From NCBI GenBank assembly GCA_040902885.1, contig JBBDWK010000043.1, positions 1 to 32,252 of the forward strand: a stretch of 32,252 nucleotides of DNA, in the 5' to 3' direction. Both the position numbers and the translations under genes were made by a program. Each line of letters starts with the position of its first letter. Within the stretch, counting starts at the first letter, position 1. Shown here piece after piece: positions 8,428 to 16,636 of the stretch. Origin of the DNA: JBBDWK01 sp040902885. GTDB taxonomy: Bacteria > Acidobacteriota > Terriglobia > Bryobacterales > Bryobacteraceae. The notes under the pieces were generated by a model that saw only the letters and a program-made list of their open reading frames with translations, was not told the origin of the DNA and made no database searches.

Positions 8428-10385
8428 GTGTACCCGTCCTTTTCTGGTGATGGATAAGCCGATCTGGATAACCGGCATGCCGGATCTGGACGACGTCCTT
8501 GCCGTGCTTGAGTTCCAAAGCATGTCCGTTGACAAAGTCAAGCTTGGAAATTGCTACCCCGGTCTGGCCTAAGGGCATGAAAGCCGACGATGGAACATTT
8601 GGGTCGTTGTCCACGCGCCGGTACTGCCAGCCGGTCCCTGAGACGACCCGCACTTTATAGCTGCTGCGGCTGACGGGCTCGAAGATCGCTGTTGGGCCGT
8701 GTTCGTCGGCTCTTGTACCGCACTCTGAGTGAATTTGTTCCCCTTTGGCAACGAAGCTGACTACCCTCGGCTGCATTGGGTCCGTCACTTCGACGCCGCC
8801 TTCATGGTGAATGACAAATTTAAAATCGGCTATCGGTGCCCGCCGGCGCCAGACCAATGCCGGCCGGAAATGCAAGAGCGCCGCAAGGATAGCCACGATG
8901 ATGATGATGATTGCCCACAACCAGCGGTAACCGTCAAAGATTCCTGGTCTTTCTCCTACCTGGAACGTCTTCGGCGCAACTGTTTCTTCCCAAGCCTGGT
9001 TCGAATCGCCAACAACCAGCTTCGCGCTAATCGTGTAGGAACCCGCGGCAGCCGCTTCCGGGAGCCGGCCCGTCAGCACCACAACTTCTTCATGCCCGGA
9101 AACGACCTTCGCATCCAGCACAACTGGAATGGGCGGGCCCTCGGGCGGTGAAACCGTAGCCACGGCGTTGATCCTTTTGTGCAGGATCTGATCGGCCATG
9201 TAGGTCCGCCACCAGGCAAGCGAGGGTTCCTGCTCGGACCATCTCCACAAATCCAATTCGATTGGAAGCGGATCGCCCGCATGTGCCGGCTTGTCCGGCA
9301 ACCAGCGCAGCGCAACGTTGTTCCCGTGATACGCCCTGCGCGGTTCCACGCACGTGGCTTGCGGCGCGTCGATGAGCCACGTCGCGTACTGCGAGGTGGC
9401 GAGACGGCGGGCATAGACATCGGCTGAACTGTCCTGGGGCTCCCTGACGATTCCGCCCGATTGGGCATCGTAGCGGAGCAGCAATTCATTCGAACCTTCC
9501 AGGCACAAGCGGACGGGTTCGTTCGCCCGCGCGAAGACCACGAGATTTCTCGATCCGGGCGCAACCCTTCCGCTGAGCACCGCCTCCGGGAAAATCGTCT
9601 GCCACACGACGTCGAGAACATTGCCGGGAAGAACCGACCGGGGCCGGCCTAAAAGCGATTGCGCCAGGGCGTGAAGAAAATAGGGACCCTCCCCTCTCTG
9701 AAGATGATCCAGCAAGCGCAGGAATTGTTCTGGAACGCTCGCGCCGCCGGTTGCCCGCAGGCGGGTGCGAATCTCCTCCTGCCGGCGACTCTCGTCCGCG
9801 CCGGCCAGCTCGTCGATCGCGATCGTGTGTACCGTCACGTCAAGCGAGCGCAGCGACTCAATCGACCCGAAGATGCCGCGATAGGCAGTCCGCTCTTCAG
9901 GTTGAAAAGGCGCCCCCGTCCCGCGGTTGTGCGGGCCAACGTCGAGTTCGCCGTCGGAGACGACCAGCAGATGCTTCCGCGCGGCGGCAGGCATCCCCTC
10001 AAAGTCCCCGGCGGCGCGCTGAATAGCCTTGTCAATCTCGGTGCGGCCGCCTATGCCTTGAGGAACAGCGTCTTCCCACCTGTCCACTGGCCAGGCATCT
10101 CCCCAACGAAGCGGCCGGGGGGGGCAGGTTTGCGGTGCGCACTCCGTTGCCAAAAAAGTACACCGTTAAGAAATTCCTGCGTGTGGTGTCGCTTTCGGCG
10201 ACCGCTCCCAGGAGAATCTGAGAGAGCGAGAGCATCTCGCTGCGCAGGCTCATCTCCTGATCGGCCTGGTTGGAACTGATCGACACGTCTACCAGCACGA
10301 TCCAGCGGTGTTCCGTCTGTGCGCCGGGCTGACCTTGTAACAGAGTAGACGCAGCCAACAGAAGTGCCAGTACTCTACCCGGCAT
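8420..10385 (-). pseudogene. VWA-domain membrane protein VWA2, paralogue of VWA1, frameshifted in a poly-C tract
   Basis: The start is ATG 10383-10385, preceded by GGAGG; an upstream ATG at 10412 is less well placed. A signal peptide (VLALLLAASTLLQ) leads into a VWA domain with D33, S35 and S37 (DVSIS), and the Thr (GGRT) and Asp (VSDGE) follow beyond the frameshift. The frame breaks in eight consecutive G (10117-10124, C8 on the coding strand). Removing one base joins NLPP to RPLRWGDAW, matching LPPGPLRWGDSW in VWA1, and gives about 654 residues. A transmembrane helix (WLWAIIIIIVAILAALL, about 510-530) is followed by a basic RRR stretch and a tail of some 120 residues that VWA1 lacks, probably cytoplasmic. 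That tail could contact the tubulin-like protein encoded just downstream. The rest of the frame shows no other damage, so inactivation, if real, is recent. Confidence 0.75.
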
Positions 10386-10881
10386 CCGGACCTCCGGAGC
10401 GGCCATCATCACCTTTCCAGTACATCTCTTTTACGCCGGCGCGCCACGTTTCGTACAGCTTGGCTATCATCCGCTCCGGAAGCGACAAACTGGCGAAGAG
10501 ACTCTGCCTCAACTCGCGCAACTCCCGCCGCTCGCCCGATTCGAGATCGAGTCCCTCCCGCTCGAGCAGAAGAACTCGTTTGTCGAGCTCCCGGATGGCC
10601 CGCAGCGGCGCTTGACGCAGTTCGGAAACCCGCTTGCGAATCGCCTTCATGGCCTCATCCGCCTGCCCGGCTGTTTGCAGCCTCCGATTCTTACGCTCCC
10701 ACTCCGCGCGCTCGTCCCCCGCCTCTTCGTCCCAAGACCGCAGAACAAGCAGAAGTTCTTCGGCCTTCTCGAGCGATTCCTTTGTCCCCTCCCGCAGCAG
10801 GGGGACAAGTTTCTTTCTCACCTGCCGGATCGCCCGGTCTTTGCAGAGTCCGGCAGCTTCGCGATGACTAGGTTCGTCCAA
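10375..10881 (-). CDS. Charged coiled-coil protein, probably 5'-truncated
   Basis: Up to 168 residues, very rich in Glu, Arg and Leu and predicted to be almost entirely helical/coiled coil (for example KESLEKAEELLLVLRS and ERRELRELRQSLFASL). No domain is recognised. The stop (TAG 10375-10377) overlaps the beginning of VWA2, and that gene's ribosome site lies inside this one, so translation is probably coupled. The only start at the 5' end is a TTG at 10879-10881, directly after an in-frame TGA that belongs to the adjoining permease remnant, and no good ribosome site precedes it. I infer that the original 5' end was lost at a junction near 10,881. It may be a regulatory or scaffolding part of the VWA/tubulin-like block. 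Confidence 0.55.
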   Translation of the reverse strand: MDEPSHREAAGLCKDRAIRQVRKKLVPLLREGTKESLEKAEELLLVLRSWDEEAGDERAEWERKNRRLQTAGQADEAMKAIRKRVSELRQAPLRAIRELDKRVLLLEREGLDLESGERRELRELRQSLFASLSLPERMIAKLYETWRAGVKEMYWKGDDGRSGGPDAG

Positions 10882-10882
10882 T

Positions 10883-11383
10883 CAGGATGCGCTCGCCGGG
10901 ATGATACGCGAGGAGATTCGAGCTCTCGATCCGGGCATGCCGGTAAGCCTGGAAACGCTGCATCAGAGCGTAGCCCGTTTCGTCCAGCGGCCCCGTTTCA
11001 ATACCATCCTGCTCAGCCTCTTCGCCGCGATGGGCGTGCTTCTGGCGGCGATCGGTCTGTACGGAGTGGTGTCCTTCCTGGTGGCGCAGCGCGCCAATGA
11101 GATCGGGATTCGCATTGCGCTGGGAGCGACGCGACGCCGGATTCAGAGCATGATCCTCGCGCAGGTTGCGTGGTGGACTGGCGCGGGAGCCGTTCTCGGC
11201 TTCGCCGTAGCGTGGTTTGCGGCAAGGTATCTGGAGAGTCTACTCTTCGGCGTGGAGCCGCGCGACCCGATGACCATGGGCGCCGTCCTGCTATTGCTGT
11301 CCGCCGTCGCAGTAGCAGCAGGCTGGATTCCCGCCCGGCGGGCGGCACGGCTCGATCCTATTGTGACTCTGCGTCAGGAATAG
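10883..11383 (+). pseudogene. C-terminal remnant of a MacB/FtsX-type ABC transporter permease
   Basis: The frame reads QDALAGMIREEIRALDPGMPVS, then three transmembrane segments (LLSLFAAMGVLLAAIGLYGVVSF; WWTGAGAVLGFAVAWFA; MGAVLLLLSAVAVAAGW) and ends PARRAARLDPIVTLRQE. This is the signature C-terminus of the large, roughly 800-residue permeases common in Acidobacteria, including the conserved EIGIRIALGA loop. Only about 165 residues are present; the N-terminal helix, the periplasmic domain and the first FtsX domain are missing. A formal start at ATG 10901 exists, but similarity continues upstream of it to about 10883, where it stops at the beginning of the oppositely oriented coiled-coil gene. 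The stop lies one base from the end of the convergent beta-barrel gene. Confidence 0.8.
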
Positions 11384-11384
11384 T

Positions 11385-12014
11385 TCAGAAGTGGATTCCC
11401 ACTAAGAAGCCGGCCTGGTTGGCATTCGTCACTGTGCCGGTTCCCGCGCCCCAGCGCACGTACCGGAATTCGGGAACGATGTCGAATAGCTTCGTCTTGA
11501 GACGAACGCCACCTCCGAAAACGGCGCCGACGTGGAGGCCGCTCCTGGAACCGGAGCGAAAGGCCGCGTTTCCGATAACGTTGCCTGCCGGGTCGAAGTT
11601 CGGGTACGTGCCTGCCGTCACGGACCATATCTTTCGAAATGCGAAGCCGCTCGAAACGAAGGGACGCCACGTCCTCGATTCGGGCATGAACGTATACTTG
11701 CCCAGAAGTGGCAGCTCCACCGAATGGCTCCGGGTGCGGCTTACATACGTGTCGAGGAAATTGCTGGTGCTGCCTATGCGGGAATACAGAAGATTCGCCT
11801 CGACCGAAAAGTTGTCCGGAAGCCGGAATTCAATGGCGGGACCGAAAGTGTATCGCCGCGATTCGTCGTTCACCCACGATATGTTGTTCGTGCGGGCTGG
11901 CTCCAGAAGTGGAACACCGCCCTTCAGGCCAAACGAAAACAACTGCGCCGCAACACGCTCGGCGGCGGAAAAGAATGAGAGCAACAACGTGTAGAACACA
12001 ACCTGAGTTCGCAT
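11385..12014 (-). CDS. Outer-membrane beta-barrel protein (porin-like, OMP_b-brl type)
   Basis: I chose ATG 12012-12014, which gives 209 residues. A TTG four codons upstream is the only longer start. A signal peptide (VVFYTLLLSFFSAAERVAA) ends near residue 23. The mature chain is a series of alternating amphipathic strands (FSFGLKGGVPL, YTFGPAIEFRL, FSVEANLLYSRIG, HSVELPLLGKYTF, PFVSSGFAFRKIW, GLHVGAVFGGGVRLKT, FDIVPEFRYVRWG) and ends in FLVGIHF. A C-terminal Phe is the usual recognition signal of the BAM machinery. The pattern fits an eight-stranded barrel. It lies 81 bases downstream of the epimerase/acyltransferase gene on the same strand, so it could be read with the long operon or from its own promoter. 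Its substrate or role is not evident. Confidence 0.8.
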   Translation of the reverse strand: MRTQVVFYTLLLSFFSAAERVAAQLFSFGLKGGVPLLEPARTNNISWVNDESRRYTFGPAIEFRLPDNFSVEANLLYSRIGSTSNFLDTYVSRTRSHSVELPLLGKYTFMPESRTWRPFVSSGFAFRKIWSVTAGTYPNFDPAGNVIGNAAFRSGSRSGLHVGAVFGGGVRLKTKLFDIVPEFRYVRWGAGTGTVTNANQAGFLVGIHF

Positions 12015-12095
12015 GCCACCGGCCAAGCACGAACTCAGCCAGATGCGAACAGTAATGTTTAGAGAGCCTTGCGGCTGCTTCGGAGGGCAGAGGAC

Positions 12096-13712
12096 TCACA
12101 GGTGTGAAGATCGGCCTGCTTCTGTCACGCGGACTTTGGCCGGGAACGCGAAAGGCGGCACGTCCGGAGCGGTGCCGTCCAGCACCTTGCCCCAGAAGAT
12201 ACTCTTCCGCTTGGGCAGCATGTCATTCAGGTTAGTTTGAATGATGCTCTGGACGTAACGGCTGAAGTCGCACACGAGTTTTGCATTCTCCGCGTCCGCG
12301 GGGCTCAGGCCGCTCACGGGCACGGGCTGCAGCACGCGCACGTGCCACTTCGAGGGTATCGGGATCGGCGCCAGCGGGAACATGGGCGCGATGGGCAGAT
12401 AAGGCCAGCCGAACTCGCGCGTGATGTAGCTCGAATCGATGCGGCCGATGATTGGAAAGATTTCCGAGTGCCCGATGACTGCCGTGGGCACGATGGGAGT
12501 CTGGTTCTCGATCGCGATCCTGGCGAAAGCGCTCTTCGAGAAATCGCGCAGCGTGTAGGTCCGCCGGTAAGGCGTGAAAGAGCCGCGAATCCCCTCCGGA
12601 AAGACTCCCACTAGTTCGCCGGCTGCGAAGAGCCGCGCGGCGCTTTCCTGGCTCGCGATCACACCGCCCAGCTTCGTAAGGAAGTTGCACAGAAACGGGA
12701 TGCGCAGCAGCGATGGAATAATCAGGAAGCGGATAATGCGCTGCCGCTGTGTGAAGGCGAGCGAGAGATGCATCACCGCGTCGAGCGGCATGAAGCCGCG
12801 GTGATTGCTCACGAACATAGCGGCGCCGGCTTGCGGAATGTTCTCCATCCCTTCGGAGTCGATGCGCCAGTAAACTTTGCGCAGGAAGGCGAACCACCAG
12901 CCCCAGGCGCGGATGTAATCCACGTCGAGACCGTAATCGTCATACGGCTTCGACAGCATCTCCGGCCGCGCGCCCGGTTTGTTCCGGATGAAGCCGGCCA
13001 GCGCTTCGAGGGTGGATTGCTCGGGCTTGAAGCCCAGCTCGCGCAGCGCTCGATCGCCTGAGACCGTCCAGTTGTACTGCAACTGATCGACGCTTTCTTT
13101 GCGGTTGGCCAGGCCCTGCAGCGGCTTGAGCAGGGGAATGCGCTCCGTGCCAGCGGCCCGGAAAGCCTTCTTCAAAGGAATCGCGCCGGGGCCGGCGGCG
13201 TTGAAGATTCCCGTTGCAGTTCCTTCGGCGGCCGCAACCAGGGCGCTTGCCGCGTCCATCACGCCGATGAACTGCAAATTCGGATCGTGTCCGGCGAGCG
13301 GGGAGGCGGCGCGCGAGGCGAGCTGCCGCACAACCAGGTCGCCTTCATCGGGATGCACCACGTTGGTCAGGCGGACCGCGGCCGAATTGGGAAAACGCGC
13401 AACAATCTCCTCGGCACGGAGCCAGCGGCGCTCCGGTGCATCGTCGGGCAACAGAGAGACGCGCTCCTCGGTAATCAAGCCGGGGTTCTTGGTGCTGGAA
13501 CCGTAGGCGTATGCGTGGCTGCGCAGAACCAGGCGGCGCAAGCCGGGCGTGCCGGCCGCCCGCTCCAGGCCCTCCAGAATGTCATCGCCGGGGCGTGGAA
13601 AGTAGATGAGGCATTCCGCGCCGGCCTCAACCAACTGGTGTCCCCGGGCGTCCAGCCGCTCGCGCGTGGCGCGAGCTACTGGCCCAGTGAATCCGCGCAA
13701 CGCTACTTTCAT
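12096..13712 (-). CDS. Fusion of an epimerase-like NAD(P)-fold domain with a PlsC-like acyltransferase
   Basis: 538 residues from ATG 13710-13712, which overlaps the TetR stop as ATGA and is preceded by AGAAGAG. The frame stays open further upstream, but only antisense-like in TetR. Residues 1-245 resemble an extended short-chain dehydrogenase/epimerase: a degenerate glycine loop (GFTGPVA), SHAYAYGS and a FNAAGPG segment typical of epimerase-like proteins. Residues 270-538 are a lysophospholipid-type acyltransferase with NHRGFMPLD (303-311; His and Asp spaced as in the MGAT-like branch) and FPEGIRG (371-377), which binds the acceptor phosphate. The missing strict GxxGxxG suggests that the first domain may bind rather than oxidise. 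As the last gene of the operon it probably attaches the acyl product to a glycerolipid or another alcohol; that is inference. Confidence 0.8.
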   Translation of the reverse strand: MKVALRGFTGPVARATRERLDARGHQLVEAGAECLIYFPRPGDDILEGLERAAGTPGLRRLVLRSHAYAYGSSTKNPGLITEERVSLLPDDAPERRWLRAEEIVARFPNSAAVRLTNVVHPDEGDLVVRQLASRAASPLAGHDPNLQFIGVMDAASALVAAAEGTATGIFNAAGPGAIPLKKAFRAAGTERIPLLKPLQGLANRKESVDQLQYNWTVSGDRALRELGFKPEQSTLEALAGFIRNKPGARPEMLSKPYDDYGLDVDYIRAWGWWFAFLRKVYWRIDSEGMENIPQAGAAMFVSNHRGFMPLDAVMHLSLAFTQRQRIIRFLIIPSLLRIPFLCNFLTKLGGVIASQESAARLFAAGELVGVFPEGIRGSFTPYRRTYTLRDFSKSAFARIAIENQTPIVPTAVIGHSEIFPIIGRIDSSYITREFGWPYLPIAPMFPLAPIPIPSKWHVRVLQPVPVSGLSPADAENAKLVCDFSRYVQSIIQTNLNDMLPKRKSIFWGKVLDGTAPDVPPFAFPAKVRVTEAGRSSHL

Positions 13713-14320
13713 CTCTTCTGTACTCCGTTCAGGAAGACGTCCGCCAGTTCCCGGACGAGGCGTTCCTCGTCGAAGGCCTCCACCTGCTTCCCCCCGAAAA
13801 ACTCGACCGCCAGAAGAATACCCGTGAGCGCGGAGAGAAACATGGCGGCCGCGGCCTCCACGTCCACATCGTCCCGCAGCTCGCCCAACCGCATCCGCAC
13901 GTTCAAAAACTCGGTGAAGAGTAAGCGTCCCTGACGGATAAACGTGCTGTAAAACAGCGCGCCGACCTCCGGCTGGTTGAAGGACGCCATCAGGAGCTTG
14001 CTCATGAACTGCATGCGCGCACGGTACTCCTGCAGCATGATTTTCGCCAGCATCTGCAGCTCGTCGCGCAGCGTCTCTCCGGGAAAACGCAACTCGGGTG
14101 AAGGAACGGCCCCGGCCATCAACTCCAGCTCGCGCTCGAGCACGGCCGCCAGAATGTTCTCCTTGGAATGGTAGTGGCGTACGATATCGAAAGCGGAGAC
14201 CCCGCAGGCGCGCGTCAGGTCGTCCAGCGTGATCGACGAGAGTTCCTTCGTACCGACCAGCTGCACGGCGGCATCGAGGACCAGGCGCTGCTGCTCGGCG
14301 CCAAGCACGCCCCGGCTCAT
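13709..14320 (-). CDS. TetR/AcrR-family transcriptional regulator
   Basis: 203 residues from ATG 14318-14320, overlapping the upstream flavoprotein stop as ATGA, with GAGG as ribosome site. The N-terminal helix-turn-helix is recognisable: ILDAAVQL-like first helix (LVLDAAVQLVG), SSITLDDLTRACGVSAFDIVRHYHSKENIL with the usual YxxFxxKEx-type end. The remainder is the all-helical ligand and dimerisation domain, which is too variable to predict a ligand from. Regulators of this family often repress the operon they lie in and respond to a product or precursor such as an acyl-CoA. Its position inside the operon, second to last, suggests autoregulation, but the operator would be upstream of the window and cannot be seen. 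Confidence 0.88.
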   Translation of the reverse strand: MSRGVLGAEQQRLVLDAAVQLVGTKELSSITLDDLTRACGVSAFDIVRHYHSKENILAAVLERELELMAGAVPSPELRFPGETLRDELQMLAKIMLQEYRARMQFMSKLLMASFNQPEVGALFYSTFIRQGRLLFTEFLNVRMRLGELRDDVDVEAAAAMFLSALTGILLAVEFFGGKQVEAFDEERLVRELADVFLNGVQKR

Positions 14321-15876
14321 TCGGAACCTCTTCTGGAGCGCGCCGGAATATCGTTCGCCTGTGCTCCACGAAAGCCGAAATACTCCGAGGCGAGCTCCCT
14401 GCCGGATTCCTTGCCGGTCAGAATCATCCGGGCCACGCGCTGCGCGGAGACGATGACCGGGGTGATGCCTCCTCCAGGCTGGGTCCAATGGCCGGTCAGG
14501 TAGAGGTTTTCAATAGGCGTCGAAACGGGCAGCCGGTCCGCGCCCAACTGGCCCGGTGACATCTCCCAGCCCAGCATGGCGCCCTGCCAGTTGTTGGTAA
14601 AGCGATAGGAAGTCATCGCCGTAGCGCTCAGTTTTATCACAATATGATTGTCGATTCCAGGAAGTATCTCCCGGAGCCGTTCCATGACACTGTTTTCAAC
14701 GCCCAATTTATGCGCCTGCCAGTCCGGTATCTGCTCGATGCGAACGGGCGTCAGTTTTTGCACGATCAGGATCTGACAGCCTGGCGGAGCGATGCCGGGA
14801 TCGAAATGGGTCGGGATGAAGATCTTGAACACGTTCTGAATGGCATCGATGGGATCGAACGACTTCCAGTAATACCCTTCGGCGGCGGCAAGTTTTTCCG
14901 GGTCCATGCCCCGCAGGCCTATATGAATCAGGAAACACGGATAACTTGGCTTGAGCGAAGCCAGGTGCTCGATTACCCAGTTGCCGCAGTGTTCGATGCC
15001 GATGAGGTCGCGGTAGGTATGGAGCGCGTCGCCGTTGGACACCACGACCGGAGCGCGGAACTCGACATACTCCGAAGGCCTCCTGGACACGGTCCGGAGG
15101 CGCACGCCGGCGGCCTTTCCATTTTCCACGCCGATCCGTTCGACTTCGGCGCACTTCAGGATGCGCCCGCCCCGGCGTTCGAGGCCGCGGCCCAGATCGT
15201 CGGCGAACTTCTGCGAGCTGCCCCGGGGATAATAGTTGCCCAGAAAATAGGACAGCCGCAGCATGGCGTCGAAAAGATACGAAGTGCGATTGGGCAGCGA
15301 TCCCCAGTGAGGCGTGTCGGCCATGAGGACGGCTTTGATGCGCGGGTCGTGGAAATGCTCATCGAGCTTGTCGGTCACCGTGAAGCGCTCGAAGCGCTCG
15401 GCCTGATCGTTATCGACGCCCTTGAAGTAGTAGAGGAGGCCGTAGAGGTAAGCCTGGCGCAACTCGGCGAAGTAGCTGTCGATGCCCGGCTTCTCGTCCG
15501 GGAACCATTCCTCGAGCCGCTGCAGGAAGCGCCCGAAATCGGCGGGTACCGCGAAAGGCTTCATGCCTGGGAAGTGGAACTGGTCGACCGGGTCCATTTT
15601 GACCCATTCGGTCGGAATTTCAAGCTCCTTGAGCAGCTTGCCGGTAAGCGTCGAGGGATTGCCCAGCAGCGGGTAGAAGTGCGTGGCGGCGTCAAAGACG
15701 AAGCCCTTGCGGCGAAACGTGGAGCAAAAGCCTCCGAGCATGTAGTGACGCTCCAGGACCAGCACCTTCATGCCGCCCTTGGCGAGGAGATTTGCGCAGA
15801 ACAGGCCGCCGATGCCGCTTCCGATCACGATTGCATCGTACTGCTCGGGATATTCGCGGCCGAAGACGGTCGGCAT
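14317..15876 (-). CDS. FAD-dependent phytoene-desaturase/retinol-saturase-like oxidoreductase
   Basis: 519 residues from ATG 15874-15876; upstream in-frame sequence is antisense-like to FabG and the ribosome site is weak. The N-terminal dinucleotide-binding motif is intact: YDAIVIGSGIGGLFCANLLAKGG with E42 (VLVLERH) to hold the ribose of FAD, followed by LGGFCSTF..GFVFDAATHFYP as in CrtI, CrtISO and RetSat proteins. The C-terminal FAD-contacting region (NLYLTGHWTQPGGGITPVIVSAQRVARMI) is present. Such enzymes desaturate, saturate or isomerise long conjugated or isoprenoid chains. No phytoene synthase or prenyltransferase accompanies it. Next to ketosynthases and an ACP its substrate is more likely a polyketide or fatty acyl chain, which is inference. 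Its stop overlaps the TetR start, and 43 bases separate it from FabG. Confidence 0.85.
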   Translation of the reverse strand: MPTVFGREYPEQYDAIVIGSGIGGLFCANLLAKGGMKVLVLERHYMLGGFCSTFRRKGFVFDAATHFYPLLGNPSTLTGKLLKELEIPTEWVKMDPVDQFHFPGMKPFAVPADFGRFLQRLEEWFPDEKPGIDSYFAELRQAYLYGLLYYFKGVDNDQAERFERFTVTDKLDEHFHDPRIKAVLMADTPHWGSLPNRTSYLFDAMLRLSYFLGNYYPRGSSQKFADDLGRGLERRGGRILKCAEVERIGVENGKAAGVRLRTVSRRPSEYVEFRAPVVVSNGDALHTYRDLIGIEHCGNWVIEHLASLKPSYPCFLIHIGLRGMDPEKLAAAEGYYWKSFDPIDAIQNVFKIFIPTHFDPGIAPPGCQILIVQKLTPVRIEQIPDWQAHKLGVENSVMERLREILPGIDNHIVIKLSATAMTSYRFTNNWQGAMLGWEMSPGQLGADRLPVSTPIENLYLTGHWTQPGGGITPVIVSAQRVARMILTGKESGRELASEYFGFRGAQANDIPARSRRGSE

Positions 15877-15919
15877 AAGGCTTAACCGCCGAGACGCCGA
15901 GGCGCGGAGAAGACAGAGC

Positions 15920-16636
15920 TCATGAGAGGCCTCCATCCATGGTGAGAACCTGGCCCGTGATGTAGGCGGCGTCCTCGCTCGCCAGATACACTGCCGCGCG
16001 GGCCACTTGCTTGGCCGTGCCTGTGCGGCCCAGCGGAATCTGGGCGTAGAGCTTCTTGCGCGTGTTCTCGTCAATGGACGAGGTCATATCCGTATCGATG
16101 AACCCGGGAGCTATGGCGTTGACGCGCACGTTGAAGCGCGCCACTTCGCGCGCGAGGGCTTTCGTGAAGCCGATGATGCCAGCCTTGGACGCGCTGTAAT
16201 TCGTCTGGCCGGACATTCCGATGATGCCGCTCACGCTGGTGATGTTGACGACCGAACCGCCGCGGCGGATCATATCCCGCATCAAAGTCCGCGAGTAGTT
16301 GAAGACGCTGGTCAGGTTGGTATCGATCACCTCCTGCCAGGCAGCCGGGTCCATGTTGTGCAGAGCGCCGTCGCGCCGGATGCCGGCGTTGTTAATCAGA
16401 ACGTCGATCGGCCCCAGGGTTTCCTGCGCGCAGGCGACCACTTCCTGGGCGCGCGTGAAGATTTTCGAATCTGCCTGGAAGGCAATGGCTTCGCCGTTGA
16501 GAGAGGCCATCAGCGCATCGGCCGCCTCTTTGTTCGAGGCGTAGGTGAAGGCTACTTTGTAGCCGGAGGCGACGAACTCCTCGACCATGGCCCGGCCGAT
16601 TCCGCGACCGCCGCCTGTCACCAGGGCGACGCTCAT
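15920..16636 (-). CDS. 3-oxoacyl-[ACP] reductase, FabG-type short-chain dehydrogenase
   Basis: 238 residues, ATG 16634-16636, overlapping the HMG-CoA-reductase-like stop as ATGA. All classical features are present: VTGGGRGIG cofactor loop (residues 6-14), NNAG (82-85), catalytic Ser in NITS (134), YSASK (Y147, K151), and the C-terminal ITGQVLTMDGG typical of FabG. FabG reduces beta-ketoacyl-ACP to the 3-hydroxyacyl form with NADPH. In this operon it would reduce the product of the ketosynthase pair on the ACP encoded upstream. The length is standard and no damage is visible. Whether it serves general fatty-acid synthesis cannot be excluded, but its embedding in the specialised operon argues for a dedicated ketoreductase. 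Confidence 0.88.
   Translation of the reverse strand: MSVALVTGGGRGIGRAMVEEFVASGYKVAFTYASNKEAADALMASLNGEAIAFQADSKIFTRAQEVVACAQETLGPIDVLINNAGIRRDGALHNMDPAAWQEVIDTNLTSVFNYSRTLMRDMIRRGGSVVNITSVSGIIGMSGQTNYSASKAGIIGFTKALAREVARFNVRVNAIAPGFIDTDMTSSIDENTRKKLYAQIPLGRTGTAKQVARAAVYLASEDAAYITGQVLTMDGGLS

Noticed and set aside
13713..14369. N-terminal extension of the epimerase/acyltransferase frame
   Set aside because: The 219 extra codons are Arg/Gly-rich and run out of frame through the TetR gene. The ATG at 13712 with ATGA overlap is the sensible start.
14317..15876. Carotenoid biosynthesis cluster
   Set aside because: The flavoprotein resembles CrtI/RetSat, but phytoene synthase, cyclase and prenyltransferase genes are absent.
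15877..16074. Upstream extension of the flavoprotein frame
   Set aside because: It reads through the end of FabG in another frame with low-complexity Arg/Pro-rich sequence. The FAD-binding fold begins just after the ATG at 15876.
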